Notes: generated from the letters alone by a model not told the origin. Counted from the first letter of the stretch, positions 19,104-30,643 are shown. The stretch is DNA of 33,056 nucleotides from Scedosporium boydii (GCA_002221725.1 NJFT01000331.1:1-33056); one strand, 5' to 3'. Program-made: numbers and translations.

Positions 19104-20021
19104 ATGTGCCTTTTCTTCCACCGCAAACATGATATCCTGAACGGCGAAGGTTCGTCCTTCGTCGAAGGGCCAAGGCCTATCCACCTTCCAGTGGATGTGC
19201 ACGACACAAAGATCAGACATCGGACTCCGATAGCAACTACACCGGCAACCTCAGCAGCCACATCCAAACAGTCGTCGACCAACAACCTCATCCCAACACC
19301 AAAGCCCGCTCGGCCGGTGGTGGCGCGTCGACCAGAATCAATATGTCATCTCGACATGCCCCGAACTGACATGTGGGCGGCCCTTGAAGCGATCCAGAAA
19401 GCTCTAGGCGACACGATACCCTATGCAGTCATCGGTGGCGTAGCATGCATCGTTCTCGGGTCCCCCCGTCCAACGAAAGACCTCGACATCGTCGTCCCCG
19501 ATGGCAAGGCCGCCGAAGCCGTCACATTATTAGCCGCCACTGGCCATTTCGGCACCGAGACGACACAGACAGGTCGGAGACGCGCGTGGTTCCACGCCTC
19601 ACTCCACCGCAACTACAACCTCGACGTGCTCGAGCCGCACGACATCGGCCAAAACTTTACCTCTACCGGGGGGGTCCCGGAGACCATCACTGTCAACGGA
19701 TACCCCATCTTACACCCAGCTCATCTCCTAAACTTCAAGATTGCCTCCTGGCTGGACCGAATGTCCACCCATGGCTACAAAAAGATCAACCACGCCAAGG
19801 ACATAAGATTCCTCGTCGACTGGCTCGCGAGGGAACGCATGACGGTCACTCGGAGCCAGGTTTCCCATGCCACGGACGATTTCTTGGTGCTTTTCTGCGC
19901 TAGTTATCCGGGCATGTCCAAGGCCTTCGAGAAGATTGGCCTCGTAAGGACGGGCCGCTCGAGGAAGAACTCGGTGGATTCGAGATTCCATAAGGGCGAC
20001 GAAAATTGGTGGTATTCTTGA
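19104..20021 (+). CDS. nucleotidyltransferase-fold protein (MNT/AbiEii-like)
   Basis: A single exon of 305 residues. The first 80 or so residues are low in complexity (Thr/Pro/Ser/Ala-rich) and the ATG at 19356 (residue 85) directly precedes the domain, so the shorter 221-residue form is an alternative. The domain shows the nucleotidyltransferase core: helix, then YAVIGGVACIVLGSPRPTKDLDIVV with the GG (111-112), the arginine and the metal-binding pair D126 and D128. The third acidic position may be D in NLDVLEP. The C-terminal half contains HPAHLLNFKIASWLDR, as in other members where an LLxxKLxAxxxR helix follows. Bacterial relatives include toxin-like NTases, while fungal copies are common and uncharacterised. 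Nucleotide transfer to RNA or protein is possible but not shown. Confidence 0.8.
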   Translation: MCLFFHRKHDILNGEGSSFVEGPRPIHLPVDVHDTKIRHRTPIATTPATSAATSKQSSTNNLIPTPKPARPVVARRPESICHLDMPRTDMWAALEAIQKALGDTIPYAVIGGVACIVLGSPRPTKDLDIVVPDGKAAEAVTLLAATGHFGTETTQTGRRRAWFHASLHRNYNLDVLEPHDIGQNFTSTGGVPETITVNGYPILHPAHLLNFKIASWLDRMSTHGYKKINHAKDIRFLVDWLARERMTVTRSQVSHATDDFLVLFCASYPGMSKAFEKIGLVRTGRSRKNSVDSRFHKGDENWWYS

Positions 20022-21582
20022 GGCATGAGACGGACGATGTTATCGCTGCTGATGCCTCCCCATCTCGGCCTTTTCTACAGCCCGGGCGAACTTGTGCCAT
20101 ATTGGTTATTGGCGTCCGGAGAACCGAATTTGCATAAAGAGGGTCATGATAGAGGACTGGACGGTTACTGGATGATAATGATACCCATTTCTTGGATTTT
20201 TCAGATGTACGAATATCTTTATGACCACTATAATATGTAGTAACAAAACATAATCCCCCCCCATCGGCTGTCATTCTTGTCTTGTGCTTGAGTCTTGTCG
20301 GAACGCGAGCTCCACAGCAGAGCGTCCTTCCTCGCAGTTTGCAACCTACTCGAAGAATCCGGCACCTCAATAACTCGGAAGATACGATTTGTTCGACGCG
20401 GGATTTTTCGGGCAGCTATGACACCAATTTCAAATGCAGCCAGTGTCTTAGGGGCGATGAAGAGAGAGGGCGACAGCTAGGGTGAGCCCAACCCACATCA
20501 GGCCTGCCGTGGAACTTGGTACGTTCATGCTAGGTTGCTAACGCTGACCAGTCTCCTACTCTGCCGACTGCTGCTATTGTGGCCTGTTCTCCTTACCGGC
20601 ATCAACCAGAAGGAAGCATCCACGTCGCCACTGATATGTATGTGACTTTGCTTACCCTTTCAGTTTTCACACGTTTGGTGGTTCTGCGAACGATCCCGAA
20701 TTCGACATGGCACCACATGCGTCCTTCAAAAATTTCTATGCGTCAGGAGCCCATGTCTGATACAATGAATCTCAAAGCCAGGTCAACTCCCAGGTCCACG
20801 AAATGTACGGAATACTCGACTCGTGGGAACAATGTCCAATCCTCGTCTACTTTCCGACTTGTGGGTAGTTGCTCGCAGCATCCTACTGCGACTACAAGTA
20901 AGTGACCCCCCTTGATCTAGATTGTTATAAAAGACGATTATCTGGATCAGCTAGCTACCGCTTCGACATGGAAAAGCGCGCGGCTTGGCGACGATATCAT
21001 CCAGCCAAATCCAACTTCCAATTGGGAAAGATGACAGCCCCAAGGCAGAAGCGAAAAGCCAACGCGAACACCTCTCTCGTCGACTCTTTTTACGCTCTAC
21101 TCAATCCACATATTCAAGAAGCATGTTCGATAATGTATCCTACACGATCATTCTATACGACGATTTTCAGTGGTATTCCCTCCAAGGCTTACCTTAGTAC
21201 TAAAACCTGTAGTATTCGCCCAACTCGGCCTGGGACTGGAGCGGATAAATGACCTCAAGGAAAATATACGGGAACGCAGACGGAAGAGAGCAATCTAGGA
21301 GCGAGATTGGACGAAATTATCCAGTACCTGAGGAGTCTACTCCCTTCTTTCTCTTTTTTCTCTTACGTTCTTCGTTCGTGAAGTCGTATGTGAGCTTCTG
21401 TGCATGCGCACCAATCCACCCCCTCAGCGCCCACGGGAATGCAACGCTGATCGGAGATCAAGTTGAAGTCTGGATGAGTGCACAAGATCACAGGGCCCGG
21501 ACTAATAAGTCAGGTATTCCGCTCCTCTGTGGCGATAGAGGGGTTGTTGAAGAGTACTAGACATCACAAACTAGCCTACAAG
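20022..21582. other. intergenic region containing coding-like fragments
   Basis: About 1.56 kb between the nucleotidyltransferase and GH43 genes. The part 20282-21293 shows protein-like stretches in changing frames (listed separately as a possible pseudogene). The part after 21300 is CT-rich around 21340-21375 and probably holds the promoter and leader of the GH43 gene. Confidence 0.45.
20282..21293 (+). pseudogene. possible decayed gene, frames broken by stops and shifts
   Basis: Several stretches read like real protein but do not stay in one frame. One frame at 20665-20900 gives about 80 codons interrupted by TGA (at about 20758) and TAG. A second, after a possible acceptor at 20920, reads DDYLDQLATASTW and GDDIIQPNPTSNWER. 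A third frame (20985-21197) reads FDNVSYTIILYDDFQWYSL. The reading then returns to the second frame with VFAQLGLGLERINDLKENIR before a stop at 21293. An upstream frame at 20295-20480 may be an earlier exon; a donor GTGAGC and a CTAAC/CTGAC branch with CAG acceptor follow it. The pattern suggests an inactivated multi-exon gene. The family is not recognised, and chance cannot be excluded. Confidence 0.35.
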
Positions 21583-23499
21583 ATGAGGGCTCTCCACCTC
21601 CTTGGATTTGCCCTGACAACGGCCATGGCTGGGGCTCAGGATGGCCTTATTCTTCATTACCCGCTGACTGAAGCTTCAAGTGCGACCACAGTGGTCCGAG
21701 ATGCAAGTGGAAGCGGAAATGATGGCAAACTTATCGGCTCGCCCCAGCTCACAGGCGCAGGCGGACTTCTCTTCGACGGAGTCGACGATTACCTTGTTCT
21801 TCCCGGCGATATTATGCGCAACTTGACAGCCATGACAGTTAGTACTCAGGTCCTAATCAGGGGTGAACAATCTGGAAAGTACTTCATCTTTGGTCTGGGT
21901 GTGACAAGAAACGATATTGGCGATGGATACGTCTTCGCGACAGGGAATCCCTTCCGCGCAGCTATCTCCTCGGGGAACTGGGAGCTCGAGGCCGAGTCAC
22001 GGACAAACCTGGACCTTCCGCGCGACATGTGGAAGACAATCACCTACTCGATTGATAGCACCACTGGGTCCGCTACTCTCTATCTAGACGGGGAACGGGT
22101 AGCCGGACTTGCGAATAATAAGCAGATCGTGGCACCAGGAACAATTGGCGGAGGATCAACTGCAAACAACTACATCGGCCGATCGCAGTACACGGCCGAC
22201 AATCTCCTCGCTGGCTCCATCCGTGACTTTAGAATCTACAGTAGGGCCTTGACAGAGACCGAGATCGCGCAGCTCCAGCCCAACGAAACCAGTCGATTGG
22301 ATGATGCCCTCGCATCTCTCACCGTGACCAACGTAGACGACGTCCGTGGCAACATCTTCCTTCCCGAGGAATTAGACAGTTTTCGGATCACCTGGAATAG
22401 CAGCGACCCATCCGTGATTTCCCCGGATGGCGTCGTCAATCGCCAGGATTCCGACGTAGAAGTCACCCTAACCGCCACTCTCGAAGGGGTCACTCGCGAT
22501 TTCACAGCCAAGGTGCGCAAAGCCGTCGAGCTACCTCCCTTCGAAGGCTACGCATTCTCCTACTTCACCGGAAACTCTCGTGACGGTGAGCGCATCTATT
22601 TCGCCGCCAGCGACGGCAACAACGCTCTCCGATGGCGCGAACTTCACGGAGGACGACCCGTCCTAAGCTCCACGAAGGGCACCACAGGACTTCGGGACCC
22701 ATTCATGATTCGCTCCCCGGAAGGCGACACTTTCTACCTCATCGCGACGGATCTCTCCATCGGCTCAGGAACTTCGTGGGGGGACGCCGTCCGCGTGGGT
22801 AGTCGCTATCTCGAAATCTGGGAATCCCACGACCTCGTCAACTGGTCACCCCAGCGACACGTCCTCGTCTCCCCGCCCACTGCGGGCAACACTTGGGCCC
22901 CGGAAGCCTTCTACGATGACGAAATTGGAGCGTACGTCGTCTTCTGGGCGTCTTCGCTCTACGCTGAAAATGACGCCAGGCACACCGGTTCAACATACCA
23001 TCGCATGCTTTACGTGACTACTCGGGACTTTGTCAACTTCTCGCCGCCGCAGGTATGGCAGGATGCAGGCACGTCACGGATCGATACCACAGTCACTCGA
23101 GACGAGTCTAGCGGAGTCTATTATCGCTTTACCAAGGATGAAGGGGCTCGAGCCACTGGGTGTACGGATATCATTCAGGAGCGGTCAACATCTTTGAGGG
23201 GCCTGATGTCAGACTGGACCATCCTGGCCACATGTATTGGCCGCAACGCCGGTACTTCGGCTGTGGAAGGCCCTTCGATCTTCAAGGCGAATCCTGGAGA
23301 CGTTAACGGAGGCGACAAGTATTACCTGTTTGTTGATGAGTACGGTGGCAGGGGCTACGTGCCGCTTGAGACGACGGATATTGCGAGCGGGAAGTGGAAG
23401 CTGTCCAGCGGCTGGAGCTTACCCAAGAGTCCGAGACATGGCACTGTCATTCCCGTTACAGCGGAGGAACTGTCGTTTCTGGTCACGAGTCTGAAATGA
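21583..23499 (+). CDS. secreted glycoside hydrolase family 43 protein with LamG-like domain
   Basis: A single exon of 638 residues. The ATG at 21583 begins a clear signal peptide (cut near residue 18); a frame open upstream to 21478 would bury it. Domain 1 (about 20-228) is a LamG/concanavalin-like beta-sandwich: GLILHYPLTE, then FDGVDDYLVLP, and TATLYLDG-type and IRDFRIYSRALTETEI strands. Domain 2 (about 236-312) is an Ig-like module (ITWNSSDPSVISPDGVV...VTLTATL). Domain 3 (about 320-638) is a five-bladed propeller of the GH43 type: SYFTGN, RDP (371-373), WAPE (438-441) and VEGPS (561-565), where the Glu of EGP is the likely general acid and D372 a likely pKa-tuning Asp. GH43 enzymes cut arabinan, xylan or related plant polysaccharides. 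The LamG part may bind carbohydrate. Exact substrate unknown. Confidence 0.94.
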   Translation: MRALHLLGFALTTAMAGAQDGLILHYPLTEASSATTVVRDASGSGNDGKLIGSPQLTGAGGLLFDGVDDYLVLPGDIMRNLTAMTVSTQVLIRGEQSGKYFIFGLGVTRNDIGDGYVFATGNPFRAAISSGNWELEAESRTNLDLPRDMWKTITYSIDSTTGSATLYLDGERVAGLANNKQIVAPGTIGGGSTANNYIGRSQYTADNLLAGSIRDFRIYSRALTETEIAQLQPNETSRLDDALASLTVTNVDDVRGNIFLPEELDSFRITWNSSDPSVISPDGVVNRQDSDVEVTLTATLEGVTRDFTAKVRKAVELPPFEGYAFSYFTGNSRDGERIYFAASDGNNALRWRELHGGRPVLSSTKGTTGLRDPFMIRSPEGDTFYLIATDLSIGSGTSWGDAVRVGSRYLEIWESHDLVNWSPQRHVLVSPPTAGNTWAPEAFYDDEIGAYVVFWASSLYAENDARHTGSTYHRMLYVTTRDFVNFSPPQVWQDAGTSRIDTTVTRDESSGVYYRFTKDEGARATGCTDIIQERSTSLRGLMSDWTILATCIGRNAGTSAVEGPSIFKANPGDVNGGDKYYLFVDEYGGRGYVPLETTDIASGKWKLSSGWSLPKSPRHGTVIPVTAEELSFLVTSLK

Positions 23500-23838
23500 G
23501 CCCAGACTGAATCACCAATGCGTCCTGGTGTAGATTGGCAACGAGGATAAAAAGTAAAGACACCAAGACTCTTCTCGTACAGGGAAAGGAAGACACACCC
23601 AGAATATACAAGTTATTCTCTTCTGATTAATAGAATGACTCCTATTCTCCCCAAACTTCGTGTATTCACTTCTGCTGATTTTGATCTATACGAAATCCAG
23701 AACGCAACGAGGCTGATAATAGGGGCTAAGGAGCAAGTTTTTTTTCATACCTCACCCACAACACCATCTAACTTGTTCTGTTTCTGGAGAGCCTTCAGAA
23801 TCCTGATCGGGGAAAAATTACGATCAATTTCCTCAAAC
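23500..23838. other. convergent 3' intergenic region
   Basis: These 340 bases lie between the GH43 stop codon and the 3' end of the minus-strand two-exon gene. An 84-codon plus-strand frame at 23635-23889 is unremarkable. I see nothing else. Confidence 0.45.
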
Positions 23839-24637
23839 TCAGCCTTCTGCCGAACCCGACATTCCCAACATGTTTTCTGTTTGAGGTGAGTACACAGCTC
23901 GGAGGAGTCCTATTCCTCCAGGAAGAGCACCCACCTCCCCTCGCTGTGAGAGAAGAAAATCCGGCTCCTTTTCACTGTCTATATGATTCCGTTTTGATGG
24001 ATAGCAAATACCAGTTCGCGCGCATATACTGCCATCTCCGGAAACGCTGTTAGGTTGGTGCACGCCCTGCAGCCATCTTTCAATGGTATGAGGAGCTCCG
24101 GCTTCGGTTGGTGGAAGCAGAGCTTCTTCTCCCTCGGCCTGAAGTCCACAAGCTTGGGGAGGCACCGTAAGGAGATTGGAGAACCGCGGAAAGAAGCCCT
24201 TGTCGACCTAGTCAGAGTCGGAAATGTCAGCCCCAACCTTCTGGAAGCCAAGTAAGTAGCATGGAGGATAGTAAAGTACAAGGCGCGTAGGGGAAAGCGA
24301 TGGAACTCACCACAACCTCGATCAGGGCCTCGTGCACATGCTCGAGCCTTCTCCACTCCTCTGAACGAGGTTTGATATACCGTAGAACTTCTCCTCGAAG
24401 TTTCGAGGGGTTCTCTCCGGGGTTCCTTCCAGGGTCCAATCCGGTCTTCACAAGAAAAACCCGCTTGTGAATAGGCGGGACGCCGAAAATCAGGCGCGTT
24501 GTTACTCGAGTGTGGGATATGGAGGGGGAAGAGAATGAAGAGAACGAAGAGAAGGATAGATATATCATAATGGCAACGCAGGAGGTATAAAAGACAGGAA
24601 CTGTTCCTGCTAATAACAGAATTATATATAAAATCAT
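23839..24637 (-). CDS. hypothetical two-exon protein with N-terminal membrane segment
   Basis: I do not recognise this protein. Exon 1 (24637-24311) and exon 2 (24207-23839) join in frame to give 231 residues. The intron 24310-24208 (103 bases) has donor GTGAGT and acceptor CTAG with a CTGAC branch close by. Residues 1-29 are a strong hydrophobic segment (signal anchor), followed by a Ser/Phe-rich stretch (SFSSFSSFSS). A polar, charged part follows with RYIKPRSEEWRRLEHVHEALIEVV, which continues across the junction into VDKGFFPRFSNL. The last 60 residues look less like conserved protein, so the true C-terminus may differ through another intron. The ATG at 24635-24637 is the first in the frame. 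Continuous charged helix-like sequence across a well-formed intron is the main argument. It could be chance, but the combination makes a gene likely. Confidence 0.5.
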
Positions 24638-27600
24638 TGTAAAGGAAAACTTGCGATGATAGCGGAATGTTGGCGATACCAGCGGTGGTGATGCTGGTGG
24701 TGAGGCTGGTGGCGATGATGGACACGAAAGAATGGGATTAGGGATGCACCCTCTATGTATTAGAGAAAATATCAACAGAAGCAGATATCAGCTTTGAGAA
24801 TAGTAGTACTCCCTGATTCATGAAGCTATCACAAATATCAAAATTTTCAACTTATTTTCTCATCCACTGTGGTGCCCTGTGCCCTCCTCACACTCAGAGC
24901 TTGGGAAACATGTTTGTTGTACCCGACAATGGACGACTTCCCAACTTGATCAGACGGATCTTTCCGTCTCAATTAAGATGGCCGAATTTTGAAGAATCAA
25001 TGTCGAGACGCACTTTCCTGATCGGGTGGCACGAGAGGACCCGGGGCAGGCAGATCCGTGGATAAGAGGAAGGCGGAGGGTTGTGCCTCAAAGTGGTAAT
25101 TCCTCGAGACGAGAAATACCGGGATGTTGTCTGTGTTATTGTATGGAAACCTATTTAATAGAAATCAATCCATATAGAGTCACCACCGTTACCAAATGTG
25201 GTGTCGTTATTCAGTCAAACGTGCTCAACTCAAGGTGAGGAGGGTACGAAGCCTCACCTTGTACGAAGCCGAGAAGCCGGTTACGGCGCTGAGTGCCGTC
25301 GTGTTGACAGGAGAGACTGCCATCCGAGCTTGGAAGACTTGCGTTGATGACCAGCCCACCGGCGGGGGTTCGTATTTTGTCGTTTGTTCCCCTATAGAAC
25401 CTGCCTGCTATTATCCCGTTTCGCTCTTACTCGAGCGGCATTACTCGTTCGGATCATCCCCAGGTCTGATCCTTCTGCCCGCTCCTGGTGGAACACGTTC
25501 TACGGGTCGTACATGGTCCGTGACATGCAAGGGAGAAAAGACCCAGTTGAACATTCGGAGCAGATCTTCCAGGGACGGGGAAAATCAAGAGTGGAATGGA
25601 GGGGCACTCTCTCGCTTGGGGGTGATCTCGTAAACGCCCAGGACCGGGGTGTGCCTGAGCTTTTGCATGCATCCCATACAGGGCAGCTGCAGACAGATAT
25701 AGAAACGGACTGAGATGGGGGGAGCAGGTTGATGACAGCCATGCATCACCGCAGGTGACGAAACATGCCCCCGCATCCATTCCGCTGTTTTTCTTCCTTT
25801 GGGACCCGGTCCGCCTTATGGACGGAGATGTGGCTGCTTACTTTGTGCCCTTGTCCCGATTACATTCTAGGATTTGATATTTTCGCTCTATGGGGAACCG
25901 CAAGATGCCTTCCGTTGGATCAGTCGCTTATAAACGTGAAACTCAAGACCCGGCGACCCAGAACGCTTCGATATTGAAAATCTTCACGAGTGGGAACGGA
26001 GGAGGAATAAACAACAGCACCTGACGGGATTCCTACTCTCCGGGATACGGATGAAATGCCAGTCGCAAAGGAAAAAGCCCGCAAACCAGAAACGAGCGCG
26101 ACTTTTGTCTATCCGACGCGCGCCCTCAACAAGGAACGATACGGAGTAAATAAAAGTTGATATGCGTCGCACCACTCAGTCCGGCCGGGGATAAGAGATG
26201 TGAGGGATGCTTCGTGGTATTTGCAAACAATGACCAACCCCGTTGTCGTGGAGGGGGGCGTACGTAGTTAATTCCTGAAAGAAGGAGGAAAAAAGCAAAA
26301 CAAAACAAAGCGGAGACACAAGATCTCAGCGGGTATTTGCAACGAACAACCTCGTCCCGTCGCAAAGAAAGGAAGAAGAGAAAACTAAGACAGAAAATCA
26401 AATGTTTGCATGAAGGAACCAAACTCTCCAACCCTGAACGTTCGGCCGAATCCTCCTCACGATCACACCGATGATGCCATAATGATGAATCCCCAAGTCG
26501 CTGCCGTAGGGATGAAAAAGAGAGAAGCAGGTGATGTTTTCTTCCCCACCCTCCCAAGCGATGTGGTTACATGGCGCATTTCCAGATTTATCAGGTCCCC
26601 TTGATAAGAGGAACGGAGCATAGGTCAGGTACCAGGAGCACCAGGAGCAGGACTCCTTGACGTCAAGTTTCGACCGAGAGTGTGGGGACCATTCCCATTC
26701 GCACATGGTGAGGTGGTTCTTTGAGGATAAATACAGGGGATGAAAGACACGTACAACACACCAGGATCAGTCTGACGGGCGGTGAGGGTGAGTCAATTTA
26801 ACCCTGAGATCTCATATTTCTGCCAGAACATGGGACATGGACTGCCTGTCATGATCAAATATCGCAAGCATGGCTTACTTTGGACGAATCTACACGAAGT
26901 AGAGGAATTTGTCTACAAACTATCGAGGAGGCGGGCGAACCCTGTTCGGATCCGCCTCGAGATCTAGTTTATTTGTAAAGAATGAATACAGATGAACACT
27001 GTGACTTAATGACGCTTTATATCCAATGCAATGGAGGGTTGGGTCCCGTGGTCTCCGTGCCAGGGCGGCGAAGTGGAGTGTGAAACGTCGCTCGTATACA
27101 CAGGTAAATGTGGCAGGACTTAAATTGAGGATTTTTTTCCCTTTGTCCACGAAATAAATGACAAGTTGTCACTCTGCGCCAGGTTGTCCAGTCGCAGAAA
27201 AAGGGTCAGCTGGTCGTGTCTTGATCATGTCGAGGGATGGAACTTTCCGTCTGGGAACATCGCAGGCCCACTGCAACGCTGTGGCTGTTGCGAAGGGGGG
27301 AACCCTGAGAGGTTGGATCCAGCATCTTTTTGACTGAGATGGGGTTACACATATTGCATGGCTGCCAAGACAGCTTACGGGGTGGAAGAGGAGGCGGGTG
27401 TGAGAGGACCCGGCTACAAAGTACTCATCAGCATGGAGAGAACCCAAACGCTACGAAGTAGGCGAGGGTGATGGGGAAGATCAATCCTTTTTTTAGGTCG
27501 CATATCATCGTTGTTGCATTCAACGATGGACGGGTGCGACATGCTGATCCCAAGGTCTAGTCCCTTGGACGGGATCGTCGTCAGTTTTTGGCGGCATTTA

Positions 27601-28850
27601 TTTAATACGATTTTTTCCGAAGGCGATGCAGTATCTAAATCTGTCGAGCATTGCAACCCATTCGCCTTGGACTTGCGACGCTGCGTAGGGATACGATACG
27701 CATGGGAGGACCTGACCAACGCAAGCACTTTACTTTTATCGATAGCCAGATCAGGCCCATTTAGAGTTCAGGTGACGTCTGCACCGAGCACAGGCCTCAA
27801 TCGCAGCTGAGTGTTCACCGACAATCGAGCATGCGGGGTGTTACGGACCAGCTATAATATTCTATGGGCCCTCTGCTGTCCGAAACGAGACTACTTCAGC
27901 CCTGAAATCAGAAAAATGTCTCCCGACGCAAGGGTAAACCGAGCTCCCAGCCACCGCGTCTTACCCTCTAACATCAATGTAGTGTGCTGGACGAAGGTGC
28001 TGCATGATGCTTGACCAAGGCTCGTAAACAAGCCTCCGAGGATTGCGTCAAGTTAGTCTCCAAACGAGAATGGGGGACCCTGATTCCGGAGAGTTTTGAT
28101 TTAGTCTTCGTTACCATGACTGCTTCCAGGGAATGGACTCTCGTTATCACATGGCCTTTTACTGTAACTGCGGTCTTCGATCACAGATTGCCATGCTAAG
28201 TCCGTGGAAATGACTTCGAGTATCATTGAAACCAGCATGTTGTAGACTTATTCTTGATAGCGCGGATTAGTGCGTTTCCCATCTGCAGGCACTTAACGCT
28301 AAAAAGGTCTCTCCTTGGTGGCCTTGCCCCGCGCAGAAGGATAGGCAGGATCTTCCCCTTCACCTGCGTCGGGCTGGGCTGGCTACTGGACCTGGTGAGG
28401 GGTGAGTAAGCACACACTTGGCCTCGAGACAACCGCAGTGCTGGCACTAGGAACCGCCTGAACTTTCAGAGATGGTTGGTGTCTTGTCAGAAGAGGGACC
28501 AGAGACAATCCCCCAACATGAACATGCGACGCCTGATCGCCTCCTGGACATCACCGAATAACCATGAAATGACCTCTTAAGGTTTGCATGGAATATTTTC
28601 CTGTACGGCAGATGACGAGACGATTAGACAACTCAACGAACCAAGGTTAGCGACATCTGAGCCAAGCAGACTATTAAGGCACGGCGCAGTGAGCCTTGAA
28701 ATAAGTGCGCATGAGGCGACCGAGTCTTTTCCCAGTCCACACAACATTAAAGGCGTAACCCCGATAACTCGGACGAAAAAAATAAGAGACGCCGAGTAGG
28801 GGACCCAAAAAAGCATGCGCGGAGCAGTGGAAAGCCACGACCAGGATAGT
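24638..28850. other. gene-poor region, left half
   Basis: About 4.2 kb with no supported gene. Open frames reach 145 codons (25196-25633) and 143 codons (26126-26557 minus), but they overlap one another on both strands, lack domains and show no exon partners. Small features are a GGTGGTGA/GATGATG-rich stretch at about 24670-24722 just upstream of the two-exon gene, and an ACCAGGAGC direct repeat near 26630-26650. Nothing identifies a transposon or an RNA gene. Confidence 0.5.
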
Positions 28851-30619
28851 GGTTCATGAGGGGTCCAATATCTTGTCGTGAATGAGGTGGTCAGGGGATT
28901 GGCGGTTTTAATAGCGTTGTACTCGAGCGGAGCCGCCTGCGTTGCCAGGGCTCGAGGTTCGCGACATCTCCAACCCCCTGGTTATTTTCCCCTCAGTCTG
29001 TTCGGTGGATTTGTGGCTCTGGGGGCACAGAGCGGGGCAGCGGCAGCGCCCAGCTCCCCTCGCAAAAGACATGATCCGTAGAAATTTGCGGCCATGACGG
29101 CAACTGCGAACCTGGCGCTAGTGGCCTGACGAGCTCGAAGTTCTGATCAGGGCCGATCGCGGGATTATGCTTTTTGCGGCGAAGAAGGAAAAGAGCCAAA
29201 AAAAAGGTTGGGGGCCCTCGAGGAAGACAAAATTTGTTAGCGGCTCACCCAGTCTAGCGCATCCGAGCCTTCCATCCTTCGGCTCCTTGCTCCTGCTCCT
29301 GGAGGTTCCTGGCCTGGCCGCCTCTTTCCTCATTTTTCATGCCTGGTTTTGGTCTGGGGAGGTACGTTTCTTGGTTGTTGCTCTTGGCGGTGGTGTGTGC
29401 TTAGTTTGGTCCAGGTTGTTTAGTCTGGTACTTCGCAGGGTGGCGACTTGAGCGGGCGACGCTTTGTCCACTAATCGCTCGACAAACGTCATCGCCACCC
29501 CTCTTCCACCCCCCTCACCCCTTCCTTCTCCCACCCTTGGACACTCATGCTATCACTCGTCGCTGCTTTGCTGGGTCTGTTTCTTTCAATGTTGGTTTCC
29601 CCCAAAATCCTTCCACCCCACCGTCTCCACTCAGTGACGGAGCAAATGGTGTACGAAGCCATAAATTGGTATTCCTTCCTGTAGAGTAGTAATAACACAG
29701 AGTTTGACGTTTCCTGCGCCAGGCCAGCCACCTGCCTCCCCTCAAGAACCCCGGCGTCCGCAACCACCTCTCATCAAATCACCGTCCACACCAGGACCGT
29801 TATATAATGCTACGGAATATATGAATGCTCCCACCTTGGATGTTTCGTACTCGTTAGTTCGATATTAGTAGGAGTCAGAATCATAATACTGCAGGTCTTG
29901 GGACGTCATCGCGGTGAAGGCGGTGAGGGAGGGGTAGGGTGCGAAAAAGGCTTCCCGCCATCCTACTTCGACTTCCAATAAGCTGTCAGAACCTGGCATC
30001 TCGATATGGCCAGGCCCTCTTCAAAGTACGCCCTCCTGCTAGCGTGCGCTGTACCAGCTGCCCGTACCTCGTACCTTGTGCCTGGTCACTCTGTCCGCTT
30101 CCCCTCTCCATCCCCCTGCCTAGCATTACAAATGCCAGGATCGGGGTGACCTCGTTCGAGGACCCGAAAGGAACATTGAAAAGAAAGAAAAAAACTCTGC
30201 TTGGCCCGGCGCCTCCGTTCCTAGTCCTTGTCACAGTGATGCTGGTTCGGTACTTCTTGCAACGCTGACTCACAACTTGCATCCCTCGTACCTTACCTAC
30301 GTCCTCGAACATGGGGCCGGCCATCAAAGCAAGGCACAGGGTCAACAGGACCAGAAAGACTCTACATGCGAATGCCGGGCATCCAGTTACAACAAAATCG
30401 TACTTCACCCAGGCCCATGACTAAAGCCCTCTTCCAACGCTCATTACCACTTTACACTTTAGCATGTGGCGTGGCGTACATAGCCTTCAACGCTACCAGT
30501 CAAGTACCAGCATTGAAATGTAAGCCGCAATAGTTCGGGTACGCCTGATTCCCTTGCCCTTGACCAGGATGGTCATGTCTTTTTTCCGCCCCGGGGATAC
30601 CACTTTACCATTTTGCCAA

Positions 30620-30643
30620 TTTTTTTTTTTTTTTTTTTTTTTT
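30620..30643. repeat. T24 homopolymer
   Basis: An uninterrupted run of 24 T on the plus strand. Such a run can be a nucleosome-excluding element or the poly-A tail of an inserted retro-copy read from the other strand. No recognisable retro-element sequence lies on either side, so the first reading is favoured. Run length may be imprecise in the assembly. Confidence 0.9.

Noticed and set aside
25196..25780. Frames of 145 and 109 codons on plus and 108 codons on minus.
   Set aside because: Mutually overlapping on both strands with no domain, no good start context and no exon partners.
26126..26706. Minus-strand frames of 143 and 102 codons.
   Set aside because: Compositionally odd and overlapping; no intron links them in frame to give a recognisable protein.
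29939..30408. Opposing frames of 109 codons (plus) and 140 codons (minus), the latter with a signal-peptide-like start.
   Set aside because: They cover the same DNA on opposite strands, and neither has a recognisable domain after the hydrophobic part.
30620..30643. Poly-A tail of a retrotransposon on the minus strand.
   Set aside because: No reverse transcriptase, endonuclease or LTR sequence was recognised beside the T24 run.
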